From Candidatus Brocadia sp. WS118 (lineage in GTDB: Bacteria; Planctomycetota; Brocadiia; Brocadiales; Brocadiaceae), in assembly GCA_007618135.1 (NCBI GenBank), contig PHFX01000019.1, positions 1 through 36,385 on the forward strand: 36,385 nt of DNA, written 5' to 3'. The position numbers and the translations under genes were made by a program. This document shows, piece after piece, positions 6,594-15,097 of this stretch (positions within the stretch are counted from its first letter, which is position 1; every line of letters begins with the position of its first letter). The notes under the pieces are model-generated. The model saw nothing but the letters and a program-made list of their open reading frames with translations, searched no databases and had not been told where the DNA came from.

Positions 6594-8303
6594 TTATTTT
6601 TTTCCCTTCCTTTTCGCATCACGCAGCATTTCCTGAGCCTGCTTCCGGGTAATATCCGTCTTTTCACTGCCCCGGATCATATCGGCAATTTCCTCAAGCC
6701 GGGATTCCTTTGATAAATTTTCAATACTGGACACCGTTTTACCATTTTTTACCAGCTTACTTACCTTCCATTGCTCATCCGCATAACTGGCAATTTGAGG
6801 AAGATGGGTAATGCAGATCACCTGATGTGACCTTGCAATACTACTCAACTTTTCCCCAATAACCTCTCCCATTCTTCCGCCGATATTGGCGTCAATCTCA
6901 TCAAAAACCAGCACCGGCGTCTTGTCTACTTTGGCCAGCTGATGTTTTAGCGCCAGCATGACTCGTGAGATTTCACCCCCGGAGGCAATTTTTTTTAACG
7001 GCTTTAAATCTTCACCCGGATTGGGTGAGATGAGAAAATCCACCTGTTCAAAACCATGTCTCTTTGCCTCCAAAACCTGTGGCTCGCCATTATTATGCAA
7101 AAAAGGCGATGTGATCTGAACGCAAAACCGTCCATGAGGGATACCGAGGTCGTGAAGCTCTTTGTTTATCAGAGGAGCCAATTGGTCAGCCGTGGAAAGG
7201 CGCTTTTTGGTTAATTCACCGCCTTTCTGTTTCAAAGTCTTTGTCAACGTTTCTATCTCTTCGTCCAGGTGTTCAGCCGTGGTTCCTTCCTCCGAAAGCA
7301 GCTTCAATTTTTCTGATATCTTATCCCGATACGATAGGATTTCTTCCACCGTGGTTCCGTATTTGGACTTTAACTTTCTGATGGTGTTTAAACGTTCTTC
7401 AATAGATTCTAACCTTTGAGGATCATAGTTAAATCCGTCCCGGTATTTCCCTAAAGAAAAGGCCGTGTCTTCCAACTGATACGCCGATTGGCTGGAGTCA
7501 TCGAATATCTTTTGCAGGGTATCGTCAAGTTTTGCAACCGATTGCAATTCACGCATGACAGATTTCAACTTTTCAAGAATAGCATCAGAAGACTCATAAA
7601 GCTGTGAATAACATGAGGAGACCGTGCTGAAAATTTTTTCTGCGTTACTTAAAAGGAGCCTTTCTTTTTCGAGTTCTTCTGCCTCACCTGCTTTGAGTTG
7701 TGCTTTATCAATCTCATCGGTTTGGAAGGCATACAAATCCATCATCTGCCTTCGTTCCTGCTGATTATTTTTCAAGGTATCCCGCACCATGGTCTTTTCC
7801 GTGAACTGCTGGTAGACTTGTGCAAACTGTTCCCGTAACGGCGAGATCCCACCAAAATCGTCCAGGATATAAAGTTGGTTCATGCCATGCAACAAGGTTT
7901 CATGTTCGTGCTGACCATGAATGTTGACCAGGATATCCCCAACTTCTTTCAGCGTGGATACCGTGATAGGAATGTCGTTGAGACGGCATCTGCTTCGACC
8001 GCTTGTATCAATACTTCTTTGAAGCAGGATTTCTTCTTCCATGTCGCTGTTATCTGATACCTTTTGAATCTGCTTCAGGAGGTTTTTATCGTTAATGAAA
8101 AATTTACCGATTACCGTGGCATCTTCTTTGCCGCTTCGCACAAGATCAGCGGTCGCCCGCCCACCAAGGATGAAATTAAGAGCGCCGATGACCATTGATT
8201 TTCCTACACCGGTCGCCCCGCTAAACACGTTCAATCGCTCACAAAGGTTGATGGTAACTTTGTCTATCAATACAAAATTCGTTATGTAGAGCTCCTGCAG
8301 CAT
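6594..8303 (-). CDS. recN: DNA repair protein RecN (SMC-like ATPase)
   Basis: RecN acts in double-strand break repair. It has an SMC-like layout: Walker A GATGVGKS at 29-36 (usual form GETGAGKS), a long helical middle with coiled-coil-like heptads, the ABC signature SGGE at 441-444 and Walker B VLVFDEID at 464-471, followed by ITHLPQIA. The 569 residues match the family. Start ATG 8303 has GGAAG eight bases upstream. It lies 30 bases after the tRNA-binding protein gene and six before the pseudouridine synthase gene. The two Walker A substitutions keep the GK(S/T) core, so activity is expected. Confidence 0.95.
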   Translation of the reverse strand: MLQELYITNFVLIDKVTINLCERLNVFSGATGVGKSMVIGALNFILGGRATADLVRSGKEDATVIGKFFINDKNLLKQIQKVSDNSDMEEEILLQRSIDTSGRSRCRLNDIPITVSTLKEVGDILVNIHGQHEHETLLHGMNQLYILDDFGGISPLREQFAQVYQQFTEKTMVRDTLKNNQQERRQMMDLYAFQTDEIDKAQLKAGEAEELEKERLLLSNAEKIFSTVSSCYSQLYESSDAILEKLKSVMRELQSVAKLDDTLQKIFDDSSQSAYQLEDTAFSLGKYRDGFNYDPQRLESIEERLNTIRKLKSKYGTTVEEILSYRDKISEKLKLLSEEGTTAEHLDEEIETLTKTLKQKGGELTKKRLSTADQLAPLINKELHDLGIPHGRFCVQITSPFLHNNGEPQVLEAKRHGFEQVDFLISPNPGEDLKPLKKIASGGEISRVMLALKHQLAKVDKTPVLVFDEIDANIGGRMGEVIGEKLSSIARSHQVICITHLPQIASYADEQWKVSKLVKNGKTVSSIENLSKESRLEEIADMIRGSEKTDITRKQAQEMLRDAKRKGKK

Positions 8304-8333
8304 GGTTATCTTCCGCCATTTTCTGCAAACATG

Positions 8334-8660
8334 TTATTGTATTTTTGAGCCTGGCTTTATATCCTTTTCCGTTGTGAGGATTACCACGTGCCCGCCATCC
8401 TTTGCAGCCAGCAACATCCCCTGACTTTCCACCCCCCGCAGGGTTGCAGGGGCCAGGTTGTTTACAATAACGATTTTTTTCCCAATCAGGTCTTCCGGGT
8501 TGTAAGCGCCTCTAATCCCGGCGACAATCTGCCTGTCTTCCAATCCGTCACCCGCATCAATCTTCAGGATCAGAAGCTTATCTGCGTTTGGGTGAGGTTC
8601 TGCTTGCTTTACCTCGGCAACCCGCAGGTCTATCTTCAAAAAATCCTCAATCGAGATCAT
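8334..8660 (-). CDS. tRNA-binding domain protein (MetRS beta-subunit / CsaA-like)
   Basis: The 108-residue product is a single OB-fold tRNA-binding domain: DLRVAEVKQAEPHPNADKLL, RQIVAGI, GKKIVIVNNLAPATLRG and ESQGMLLAA. The same module is fused to the C-terminus of many methionyl-tRNA synthetases and also exists as a separate beta subunit. The ATG at 8660 is chosen over an upstream start because homology begins at MISIEDFLKIDLRV and an AAAGG box lies just ahead. It heads the recN-rluB-thiC group. The upstream region is occupied by a miniature element ending at 8705. Confidence 0.85.
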   Translation of the reverse strand: MISIEDFLKIDLRVAEVKQAEPHPNADKLLILKIDAGDGLEDRQIVAGIRGAYNPEDLIGKKIVIVNNLAPATLRGVESQGMLLAAKDGGHVVILTTEKDIKPGSKIQ

Positions 8661-8704
8661 GTGAACCTTTCGTAAAAAAAATAAATACGCCTTATATACG
8701 TATC

Positions 8705-8856
8705 TGTAGTAGACGCACAAAGAAAGTTGTGGTTGCGAACACATTCGTTTTGCTCAGTGTAAACTCCATGAAGCAATCCAAACCGTAGAGATTGCTTCGG
8801 GCTATTGCCCTCGCAATGACACGTGCATGGATACTTATTTATTGTGTTTACTATAA
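8705..8856. repeat. Miniature inverted-repeat element, copy A
   Basis: The ends TGTAGTAGACGCACAAAG (8705-8722) and the inverse of TTATTGTGTTTACTATAA (8839-8856) are degenerate terminal inverted repeats. The interior contains GATTGCTTCGGGC...GCCCTCGCAATGAC. The same ends and interior occur at 28174-28359 (copy B). The element sits directly upstream of the tRNA-binding protein gene and could affect its expression. Confidence 0.65.
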
Positions 8857-9360
8857 TTTAGTATCACACTCATTTTTGGCTACTAGCGAATTTGCCGCAA
8901 GGTATAAAAAGGCTTACGTATTTTTTTATAAATATAACGATTTTTGAAAAATGTGTCAATGAATTATCACGGACGGTAAGATTTCGGCGTGATGCGCCTT
9001 TTCTGGACAGAATTTGACTGCTCTGGACTGAAGCTCTTTGGAATACGAAGGCCGGCTATTTGAGAACGCGGTAATGTAGAGCCCCGGAAAGGCTGCTCTT
9101 TTTTACACCGTCTGAAGCGCTAGCGCTTCATGAGCAAAGCCATATCCTTCGGGCTATCGAGAAGGTTCCGCCCCGAGGTGCGCAACCGTAAGGAGTATCG
9201 AAGCATTTGCGGATTTGGGTATGAACGAATTTATGTCAATGATAGCAAACACTTCGCCCCTCCTTTTTCAAAAAAACTACATTGTTACAAATCCTAAACC
9301 GGTTACCACATTTCGTAGCAGGAGAAATCTCTCTTCACAAAATTATTTTATGCGAAGTGC
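8857..9360. other. Intergenic region without a recognised gene
   Basis: No convincing coding sequence was found. It contains a perfect 18-bp palindrome, TGAAGCGCTAGCGCTTCA, at 9113-9130. A possible plus-strand terminator lies just before it (AGAGC/GCTCT followed by six Ts, about 9077-9106), but no gene precedes it on that strand. Confidence 0.5.
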
Positions 9361-11052
9361 TTATTTCTTTGCCTTCTGTTTTACCTTCTGTTTTGTCTTC
9401 TGCTTTGCTTTTGCGCCGGGTTTTGAAGAGACCTTTGGCTTTGCTTTTACCTCAATTTTGCCTTTGGGTTTTTCTTTCCCCATGAGGATCTGTTCAGCTA
9501 TTTCGCTATCGGCATCCATGATGTATCTTAAGCCGGTTACTTCTGCCGCTTCACGAGTCAGGGTGACGACATCATCTCGTGTTAAATACTCCAATGCAAA
9601 TTTTCTTGAACCGCACATTAACTGCCGTAAACCCTGAGATAACCGCTGATAATAAGAATAAACCCCGACTGCCCCAGGAGGCACTTCACGTCCGTTGGAA
9701 CCGAACAACCGTTTTACTTTAGATGCCAAAACGAAAATTTCATCTATCGTCCTGCCGTAGGGTTCTATCGTTTTGTCAACTGAGTTCTTATTGACCTGAT
9801 CGGCAACTAACTTCCCAACATGTGCTGCACACAGCGGAGAACGCGCCATTCCAACAGCCTTGACATAAGGAGCGCCAAGCGCAAAAGCCTTAAAGATATC
9901 ATCCTCAAACGCAAATCCGCCGGCAAGGATAACGTCAGGCACATACTGACCCTTTGAAGCTAATGTGTGGATATAATTGTAGGTAAGGGAAGCAATGTAT
10001 AACGTCGGCACACCCCATTCGTTCATCATATGCCATGGGCTCATACCTGTACCGCCGCCGGCCCCATCTACGGTCAAAACATCAACTCCGGCGATAGAAC
10101 AATAACGGACTGCCCTGGCAAGGTCCGCCGGTCTATAGGCACCCGTCTTCAGAAACACATATTTTGCGCCAGCCTTCCTTAATGCCTCAACCCGTTTCAC
10201 AAATCCTACTTCATTGACCATTCCAACTCTGGAGTGTCTTTCAAATTCCTTAAATGCCTTGCCAAAGACTGAGGCTACATTATTATCATAGGGGTCAGGA
10301 AGTACGATATAACCGCGATCTCGTAATAATCTTGCTTTTTCGAGGGTGTTTATCTTAACCTCTCCGCCAATATCCTTGGCGCCTTGCCCCCATTTCATTT
10401 CTACGGCCTGCACCCCTAATTTGTTCATGCCGTATTCAAGGACACCTAATCTGCTATCTTCCACATTTTCTTGCATGACAATAACGCCGTAACCATCCTT
10501 TTGCCATTCCTGAAAGGTTTTTACCCGGTATTCGATGTCGGGACAGTGGGTTATTTTCCCGTTCTCCAATCTGGTATTGACGTCCATGCCTCCGACATTT
10601 TCACCAATCGTAAGTCCTGTCCCGGAAATTGCGGAACCGATAGCCAATCCATCCCAGTGTGTCTTGGCGACATTTGTTGAACCCAGACCCGGAATCATAA
10701 TCGGCAGTCGTAATTTGATTCCCTTGTCCTTCCCCAGCCTCGTCTCCGTGTTTACATTCTCAAAAATTGCCTTGTCGCTGTCGGCCTCAATCCCCACGGC
10801 GCCAACCGCAGTCCCCATAATATTTAAATGTGAAAAATCCACCGGATATTCTTTATCTGCCCCGGCTGTGATAGTTCCAAAGGGTTGCGGATACAAATTT
10901 TCAGATGCTCGAAATGCAGACCTTCCAATTTCGCATATACCCGGACAATCATCTACACAAACCGAACACATGCCGCTGGCCGGCATCCGGTCATTTGGTG
11001 TCCTATTCTTTGTACGTGTTGCCGCTGACGCGTTTGGTTTTGAAAAAGACAT
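9361..11052 (-). CDS. FMN-binding glutamate synthase domain protein (stand-alone GltB central domain type)
   Basis: The core (about residues 50-490) resembles the FMN/synthase domain of glutamate synthase: LPIMIPGLGSTNVAKTHWDG, EMKWGQGAKDIGGE, VDGAGGGTGMSPWHMMNEWG and PDVILAGGFAFEDD. There is no amidotransferase domain, so the substrate and partner are uncertain; a Fd- or NADPH-coupled role in ammonia assimilation is only possible. Residues 29-40 (CSVCVDDCPGIC) form a CX2CX3CX3C motif that could hold an iron-sulfur cluster. The last 40 residues are a Lys/Pro-rich repeat tail. ATG at 11052 is preferred over the TTG six bases upstream because CAGAAAGGGG lies seven bases ahead of it. The gene is alone and divergent from moxR. 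Confidence 0.85.
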   Translation of the reverse strand: MSFSKPNASAATRTKNRTPNDRMPASGMCSVCVDDCPGICEIGRSAFRASENLYPQPFGTITAGADKEYPVDFSHLNIMGTAVGAVGIEADSDKAIFENVNTETRLGKDKGIKLRLPIMIPGLGSTNVAKTHWDGLAIGSAISGTGLTIGENVGGMDVNTRLENGKITHCPDIEYRVKTFQEWQKDGYGVIVMQENVEDSRLGVLEYGMNKLGVQAVEMKWGQGAKDIGGEVKINTLEKARLLRDRGYIVLPDPYDNNVASVFGKAFKEFERHSRVGMVNEVGFVKRVEALRKAGAKYVFLKTGAYRPADLARAVRYCSIAGVDVLTVDGAGGGTGMSPWHMMNEWGVPTLYIASLTYNYIHTLASKGQYVPDVILAGGFAFEDDIFKAFALGAPYVKAVGMARSPLCAAHVGKLVADQVNKNSVDKTIEPYGRTIDEIFVLASKVKRLFGSNGREVPPGAVGVYSYYQRLSQGLRQLMCGSRKFALEYLTRDDVVTLTREAAEVTGLRYIMDADSEIAEQILMGKEKPKGKIEVKAKPKVSSKPGAKAKQKTKQKVKQKAKK

Positions 11053-11139
11053 TTCCAAACCCCTTTCTGACGAATTATATTTGTCAAACTAAATGATAAT
11101 GAAATATGGTATTCATACACTTGCGATTTAAATTTTGAA

Positions 11140-11168
11140 TATATACACCTTTTTAAATTTACTGTCAA
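11140..11168 (-). promoter_or_regulatory. Sigma-70-type promoter for the glutamate-synthase-domain gene
   Basis: On the minus strand TTGACA (11168-11163) is followed after 17 bases by TATATA (11145-11140). It lies about 90 bases upstream of the start codon at 11052. Confidence 0.55.
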
Positions 11169-11290
11169 TACAATTCTCTCATAGAAATGAGAGTGGATAG
11201 TAAAAACGCATATAAGATGCCAAAGCATGAAATTAGTTTTTCTTTTGCAGAAGATTTCCCCGCCTAATGTTGTATCTTGCTTGAATTACA

Positions 11291-11318
11291 TTGAGTTGTA
11301 GTAATAAAGAATTATAAT
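11291..11318 (+). promoter_or_regulatory. Sigma-70-type promoter for the moxR-bat group
   Basis: TTGAGT (11291-11296) is followed after 16 bases by a perfect TATAAT (11313-11318). This leaves a leader of roughly 150 bases before the moxR start at 11472. The rest of 11053-11471 is AT-rich and divergent-promoter-like, with no gene seen. Confidence 0.5.
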
Positions 11319-11471
11319 TTGTTTGTAAACAAAAAAACTACATTATATAATCCTATCGTAAAAAATAGGTATGTAAAGCAGCATGTTGGCTGAAAAAAAC
11401 CTGTGAAAGAAAAGTCCAAGGAGAATAATTTCGCAGCAATTCGCTGCACCATGATAGGGAGGTAATAAGCT

Positions 11472-12467
11472 GTGAAGACACGGGTAAAAACAGTAATCCA
11501 TGATAAGGAGTCCGTGAAAGAGAAGGTCGAAACCATTAAGAGAGAAGTGGGGAAGGTCATTGTCGGCCAGGAAGAACTGATCGAGGGTATCATTATTGCC
11601 TTGCTCTCAGATGGTCATATTCTCCTGGAGGGTTATCCCGGACTTGGAAAGACCGTTACGGTGAAAACCGTTGCACGGATATTAGATGCAAAATTCCAAA
11701 GGGTGCAATTTACTCCCGATCTTATCCCCGGAGACATTACCGGATTTGAAATGTGGGACCCGGCAACAAGAAAAAGCAGGATACAAAAAGGCCCGGTTTT
11801 TACCAATCTACTCCTTGCCGATGAAATTAACCGAGCACCTGCAAAGGTTCAAAGCGCATTACTTGAGGCGATGCAGGAAAAGCAGGTAACGATCGGGCGG
11901 GAGACCTATCCTCTGGAAAAATTATTTCTCGTGCTGGCGACCCAAAATCCGATTGAGATTTCGGGGACATATCTATTGCCTGAAGCCGAGATAGACCGGT
12001 TTATGTTCAAACTGAAGGTTAATTATCCGGCATACGGAGACGAAAGAGAAATCACTGAGAGGCAAATTCGGGACGAGGAGGCAGAATTAGCGGTTGTTTT
12101 ATCCCCCAGAGAAGTGCTTTCCTTCCGGCATATGATTTCCGAGTGGTTGCCTTTGCGTGAAACGTCGGTCACCATAAAATATATTACCCGATTAGTCAGG
12201 GCAACAAGACCGGAAGAAGGAAATGGTACATTAAAAAATCTGGTGATGTATGGCGCGTCACCCCGTGCATCCATCGCCTTAGCGCGTGCATCCCGTGTGT
12301 ATGCCTTTATTCAGGGAGAAGATATGGTATTGCCAGAGCATATTCACAAGATGGCTTATCCTGTCTTGCGGCACAGAATCATCCTTACCCATGAAGCGGA
12401 ATCTCAGGGCATTGATTCTGACGATATTATTGAAAAAATCCTTCATCAGGTACCCATCGTGGAATAA
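11472..12467 (+). CDS. MoxR-family AAA+ ATPase
   Basis: Walker A GYPGLGKT lies at 54-61. Family signatures follow: RVQFTPDLIPGDITGFEMWD, Walker B LLLADEINRAP, SALLEAMQEKQVT, and LATQNPIEISGTYLLPEAEIDRF as sensor region. The 331-residue length is normal. GTG 11472 is the start, with GGAGGT eight bases upstream. MoxR ATPases act as chaperones for VWA-domain partners. Here the downstream DUF58, BatD-like and BatA-like genes provide such partners, so a membrane-envelope stress or cofactor-insertion role is inferred. Confidence 0.93.
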   Translation: MKTRVKTVIHDKESVKEKVETIKREVGKVIVGQEELIEGIIIALLSDGHILLEGYPGLGKTVTVKTVARILDAKFQRVQFTPDLIPGDITGFEMWDPATRKSRIQKGPVFTNLLLADEINRAPAKVQSALLEAMQEKQVTIGRETYPLEKLFLVLATQNPIEISGTYLLPEAEIDRFMFKLKVNYPAYGDEREITERQIRDEEAELAVVLSPREVLSFRHMISEWLPLRETSVTIKYITRLVRATRPEEGNGTLKNLVMYGASPRASIALARASRVYAFIQGEDMVLPEHIHKMAYPVLRHRIILTHEAESQGIDSDDIIEKILHQVPIVE

Positions 12468-12472
12468 ACCAG

Positions 12473-13327
12473 ATGAAAAAAAGGATACGACTTACTTTGC
12501 AACGATTGATTGAAAACCTCTTTGCAGGAACATTTTCCAGCTACATGAATGCGCTGCATGGTCTGGAATTTGACGAACTCCGGCAATATCAACCAGGAGA
12601 TGATTGTAAAGCCATCGACTGGAAGGCGACGGCAAAGACCGGAAGGCTTCATGTACGCATGAAATTCGTTGATAAACGGGTAACCATCATGTTCGTAATA
12701 GACAAAAGCCGTTCGGAGAAGTTTGGGTCGTTTATCCATACAAAAGAAGAGGTTCAAGCAGCCATTCTCTCTCTCCTTGTCCATGCCGCTTCGGAAGCAG
12801 GTAATGAAATAGGCTTTCTTACCTTTACCGATAGGGTGGAAAACTTCATGCAACCAAAAGCCGGCGAAAAAGAGGCGTTAATCAAGGTAAGAACTATTTT
12901 ATCTGAAACACCTTCGGGCAGTTACACTGATTTCCATGTGGCATTTACCTTTTTGAACGAAAAAATTCTCCAGCCAGCCCTCGTATTTATTTTGTCAGAT
13001 TTTTTAGCGCCTTACAATTACGAGCAATCGATGAAAACACTTTCCTATTTTCATGAGGTAATCCCAGTAATTATTTCAGACAGGATGGAAACAACTTTGC
13101 CTTACGCAAGGGGCTTTCTCACCGTACAAGATATGGAAACCGGCGTCATAAAACCACTGGACATTTCAACAGCGCACGAAAAATTTTTACCTTACATGAT
13201 TTTATTAAGGAAATTGAATATAGATCATATTTCATTATTTACCGATGAAGACGAAGAACTATGGGTAAAAAAAATCTCTGAGTTCTTCGACAGACGCATC
13301 AGGAGAGGAGGGAGGAGGAGGAGATGA
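12473..13327 (+). CDS. DUF58 domain protein
   Basis: The N-terminal half carries the DUF58 signature LEFDELRQYQPGDDCKAIDWKA as GLEFDELRQYQPGDD and IDWKATAKTG. A VWA-like part follows with IMFVIDKSRSEKFG, where the metal site is DKSRS rather than a perfect DxSxS. The start is five bases after moxR and the stop overlaps the next start (ATGA), which supports translational coupling. It has no obvious signal peptide and is expected in the cytoplasm, near the membrane complex. The function within moxR-bat loci is not established. Confidence 0.9.
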   Translation: MKKRIRLTLQRLIENLFAGTFSSYMNALHGLEFDELRQYQPGDDCKAIDWKATAKTGRLHVRMKFVDKRVTIMFVIDKSRSEKFGSFIHTKEEVQAAILSLLVHAASEAGNEIGFLTFTDRVENFMQPKAGEKEALIKVRTILSETPSGSYTDFHVAFTFLNEKILQPALVFILSDFLAPYNYEQSMKTLSYFHEVIPVIISDRMETTLPYARGFLTVQDMETGVIKPLDISTAHEKFLPYMILLRKLNIDHISLFTDEDEELWVKKISEFFDRRIRRGGRRRR

Positions 13328-14721
13328 AATACCTTGGGATCGTTGTATGGATCGGTATTATCAGTGCGGTTTTCCCGGGAAATTGCTTTACCCGTGCATA
13401 TGCACAAGAGCAGCCCCGGATACAAGAAGAAGCAGAGGAGGGAGGCGAATTTGCGCTGGCAGACCAACCGCTTGAAATTTGGACATTTCTTGACGATTAC
13501 CGGCTAATTACCGGCAAGACGCTGCATCTAACGGTTCAGGTTATGTGGAAGCTGGGGGTAACAGTTAATCTGGAAGGGATGGAGAAGATCGATCTTTCGC
13601 CATTTACGATAGAAGGCGTAACCATCGGGGAACGCCAAATCTTTGATAATGAACATGATTATGCCGTCGTCACCTACGCGCTTTCTTTGCCTTCTGACAT
13701 CAAGGCAGGTATCTATTCAATTCCCTCTTTTTCTCTTTCCTACAGGAATGAAGTCGATAAGAGTGAAGGTACGGCAACTTCTGCACCCGTCGCCGTTAAA
13801 AAGGTGGCAATCCTTCTCGAAGGCAAGGTGGATAAGGACGTTATCACCATTGGCGATCACATTACTTATACCCTTACCATACGGCATGAAAAAAATGTAA
13901 CCATATTGTGGGAAAGCATGGAAAAACTGAATTTTTCCCCATTTGAAGTCTTACAAAGGGATATTAAAAAAACTACGGAAAGGAATGTTGAGAAGGTATC
14001 GATAACCTACACGCTTTCATTATATGAATTGGGAGGGAAAAAAAAGGCTCAGGAAATCCCTGAGCTGACGGTTTTATATTACGGAGGGACACCTTCACAA
14101 TCCAATACGACAAAAGCCGAAAATTTGCTTATTGAAACACAAGAAGTCAAGACTACTTCTATTCCCATTATTTTAAACAGCCTTCTCAAGGCGGTGGACG
14201 TGCCATTAGAAGGAATCAAAGGCCCGATGTTCTATTCGGGGAAACATGCCTTTTTCCATGGATATTTGCCTATGGGCATAGGCGTTATGTTATTTGTCTT
14301 TTTAGGGGCAACGGCGTTGCGTTCTATGATGGGAAGGTTATCATCCGCGTCGCCGAAACCTGTAACCGAAACTCCTCATATTGCCCTGGAGAGGTTGAAA
14401 AATACCGTGGCATTATTTCAGTATACCGATGATGAAGCCATCAACCGGAATACAATTCACAACATCAACAAGGCGCTGCGGACGTATGCGGGCATGCTTA
14501 TCGGCATTTCAAATGAACAGGCACAATCTGCCACGACATCGAGGTTCTTGCAATATGATACACAAAAACACCTCCCGGAAGAAATTTCAATGATCATCCA
14601 AACCGTATTGAAACAGCTCGATGAGCTGATCTTTGGAAGACATATGGGAAAAGAGGCCGTAGACAGAATGCTGGAGGGCGTAAAAGAAATTATCGAAAAG
14701 ACCGGCCTTAAGATTTCTTAA
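13324..14721 (+). CDS. BatD-like exported, membrane-anchored protein
   Basis: The 465-residue protein has an N-terminal signal sequence ending near AYA-Q (residue 28), two repeated beta-rich segments resembling each other (KVTVNLEGMEKIDLSPFTIEG-type and ESMEKLNFSPFEVLQ), one transmembrane helix at about 316-336 (GIGVMLFVFLGATAL) and a helical cytoplasmic tail of about 125 residues. The topology and position match BatD of moxR-bat operons, although identity cannot be measured here. The ATG overlaps the DUF58 stop and has a very strong purine-rich GGAGGAGGAGG leader. The next gene, batA-like, lies 376 bases on, behind a terminator-like hairpin. Confidence 0.75.
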   Translation: MKYLGIVVWIGIISAVFPGNCFTRAYAQEQPRIQEEAEEGGEFALADQPLEIWTFLDDYRLITGKTLHLTVQVMWKLGVTVNLEGMEKIDLSPFTIEGVTIGERQIFDNEHDYAVVTYALSLPSDIKAGIYSIPSFSLSYRNEVDKSEGTATSAPVAVKKVAILLEGKVDKDVITIGDHITYTLTIRHEKNVTILWESMEKLNFSPFEVLQRDIKKTTERNVEKVSITYTLSLYELGGKKKAQEIPELTVLYYGGTPSQSNTTKAENLLIETQEVKTTSIPIILNSLLKAVDVPLEGIKGPMFYSGKHAFFHGYLPMGIGVMLFVFLGATALRSMMGRLSSASPKPVTETPHIALERLKNTVALFQYTDDEAINRNTIHNINKALRTYAGMLIGISNEQAQSATTSRFLQYDTQKHLPEEISMIIQTVLKQLDELIFGRHMGKEAVDRMLEGVKEIIEKTGLKIS

Positions 14722-14728
14722 ATTAGGC

Positions 14729-14763
14729 TGGGTTTTAAAAGATAAAAACCCAACGACTTTTTT
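14729..14763 (+). terminator. Rho-independent terminator after the BatD-like gene
   Basis: TGGGTTTT (14729-14736) pairs with AAAACCCA (14745-14752) over an 8-base loop, and a T-run (14758-14763) follows closely. The stem is AT-rich and modest in strength, so it may only attenuate expression of the downstream gene. Confidence 0.5.
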
Positions 14764-14766
14764 ACC

Positions 14767-14931
14767 CACCCCTAAATCCCCTCCCAAGAGGGGCCTTCTC
14801 AAATTCCCCTCTTGAGAGGGGCAAGGGGTGTGTAGGGCAATAACAAAAAGATTGAAGTTCCTATGCATTAAATTAGGTCTTTGGCTACTTCCCCCCCTGT
14901 TTCCCCCCGTAAACGGGGGGATTATGGGGGG
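14767..14931. repeat. Cluster of G/C-rich inverted repeats between batD-like and batA-like genes
   Basis: The first element (14767-14830) pairs CACCCCTAAATCCCCTC-type sequence with its inverse ending GGGGCAAGGGGTG. The second (14891-14931) has nested arms CCCCCCGT/ACGGGGGG and outer C/G runs. Direct repeats of GAARTTCCT followed by TTAATTAGGT-like sequence flank the second element (14852-14877 and 14936-14961), as if left by insertion. A further hairpin (GGGCGACCA/TGGTCGCTC) lies near 14998. No gene lies in 14722-15097. Confidence 0.65.
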
Positions 14932-15097
14932 TAATTGAAATTCCTGAACATTTAATTAGGTTGCCATCGGCAGCGACTTTAAGCGCCCTTCATAGTAGGG
15001 CGACCAGACTGGTCGCTCTACATGAGCCGGTTTGAAATTCCATACTTTAAAGAAGTAACAGAAATTTTGAAATTCCAAAACACCCAGGTACCGATAC

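Noticed and set aside
9215-9637. 140-codon plus-strand frame
   Set aside because: Most of it is antisense to the lysine-rich end of the glutamate-synthase-domain gene, is low in complexity and has no domain pattern.
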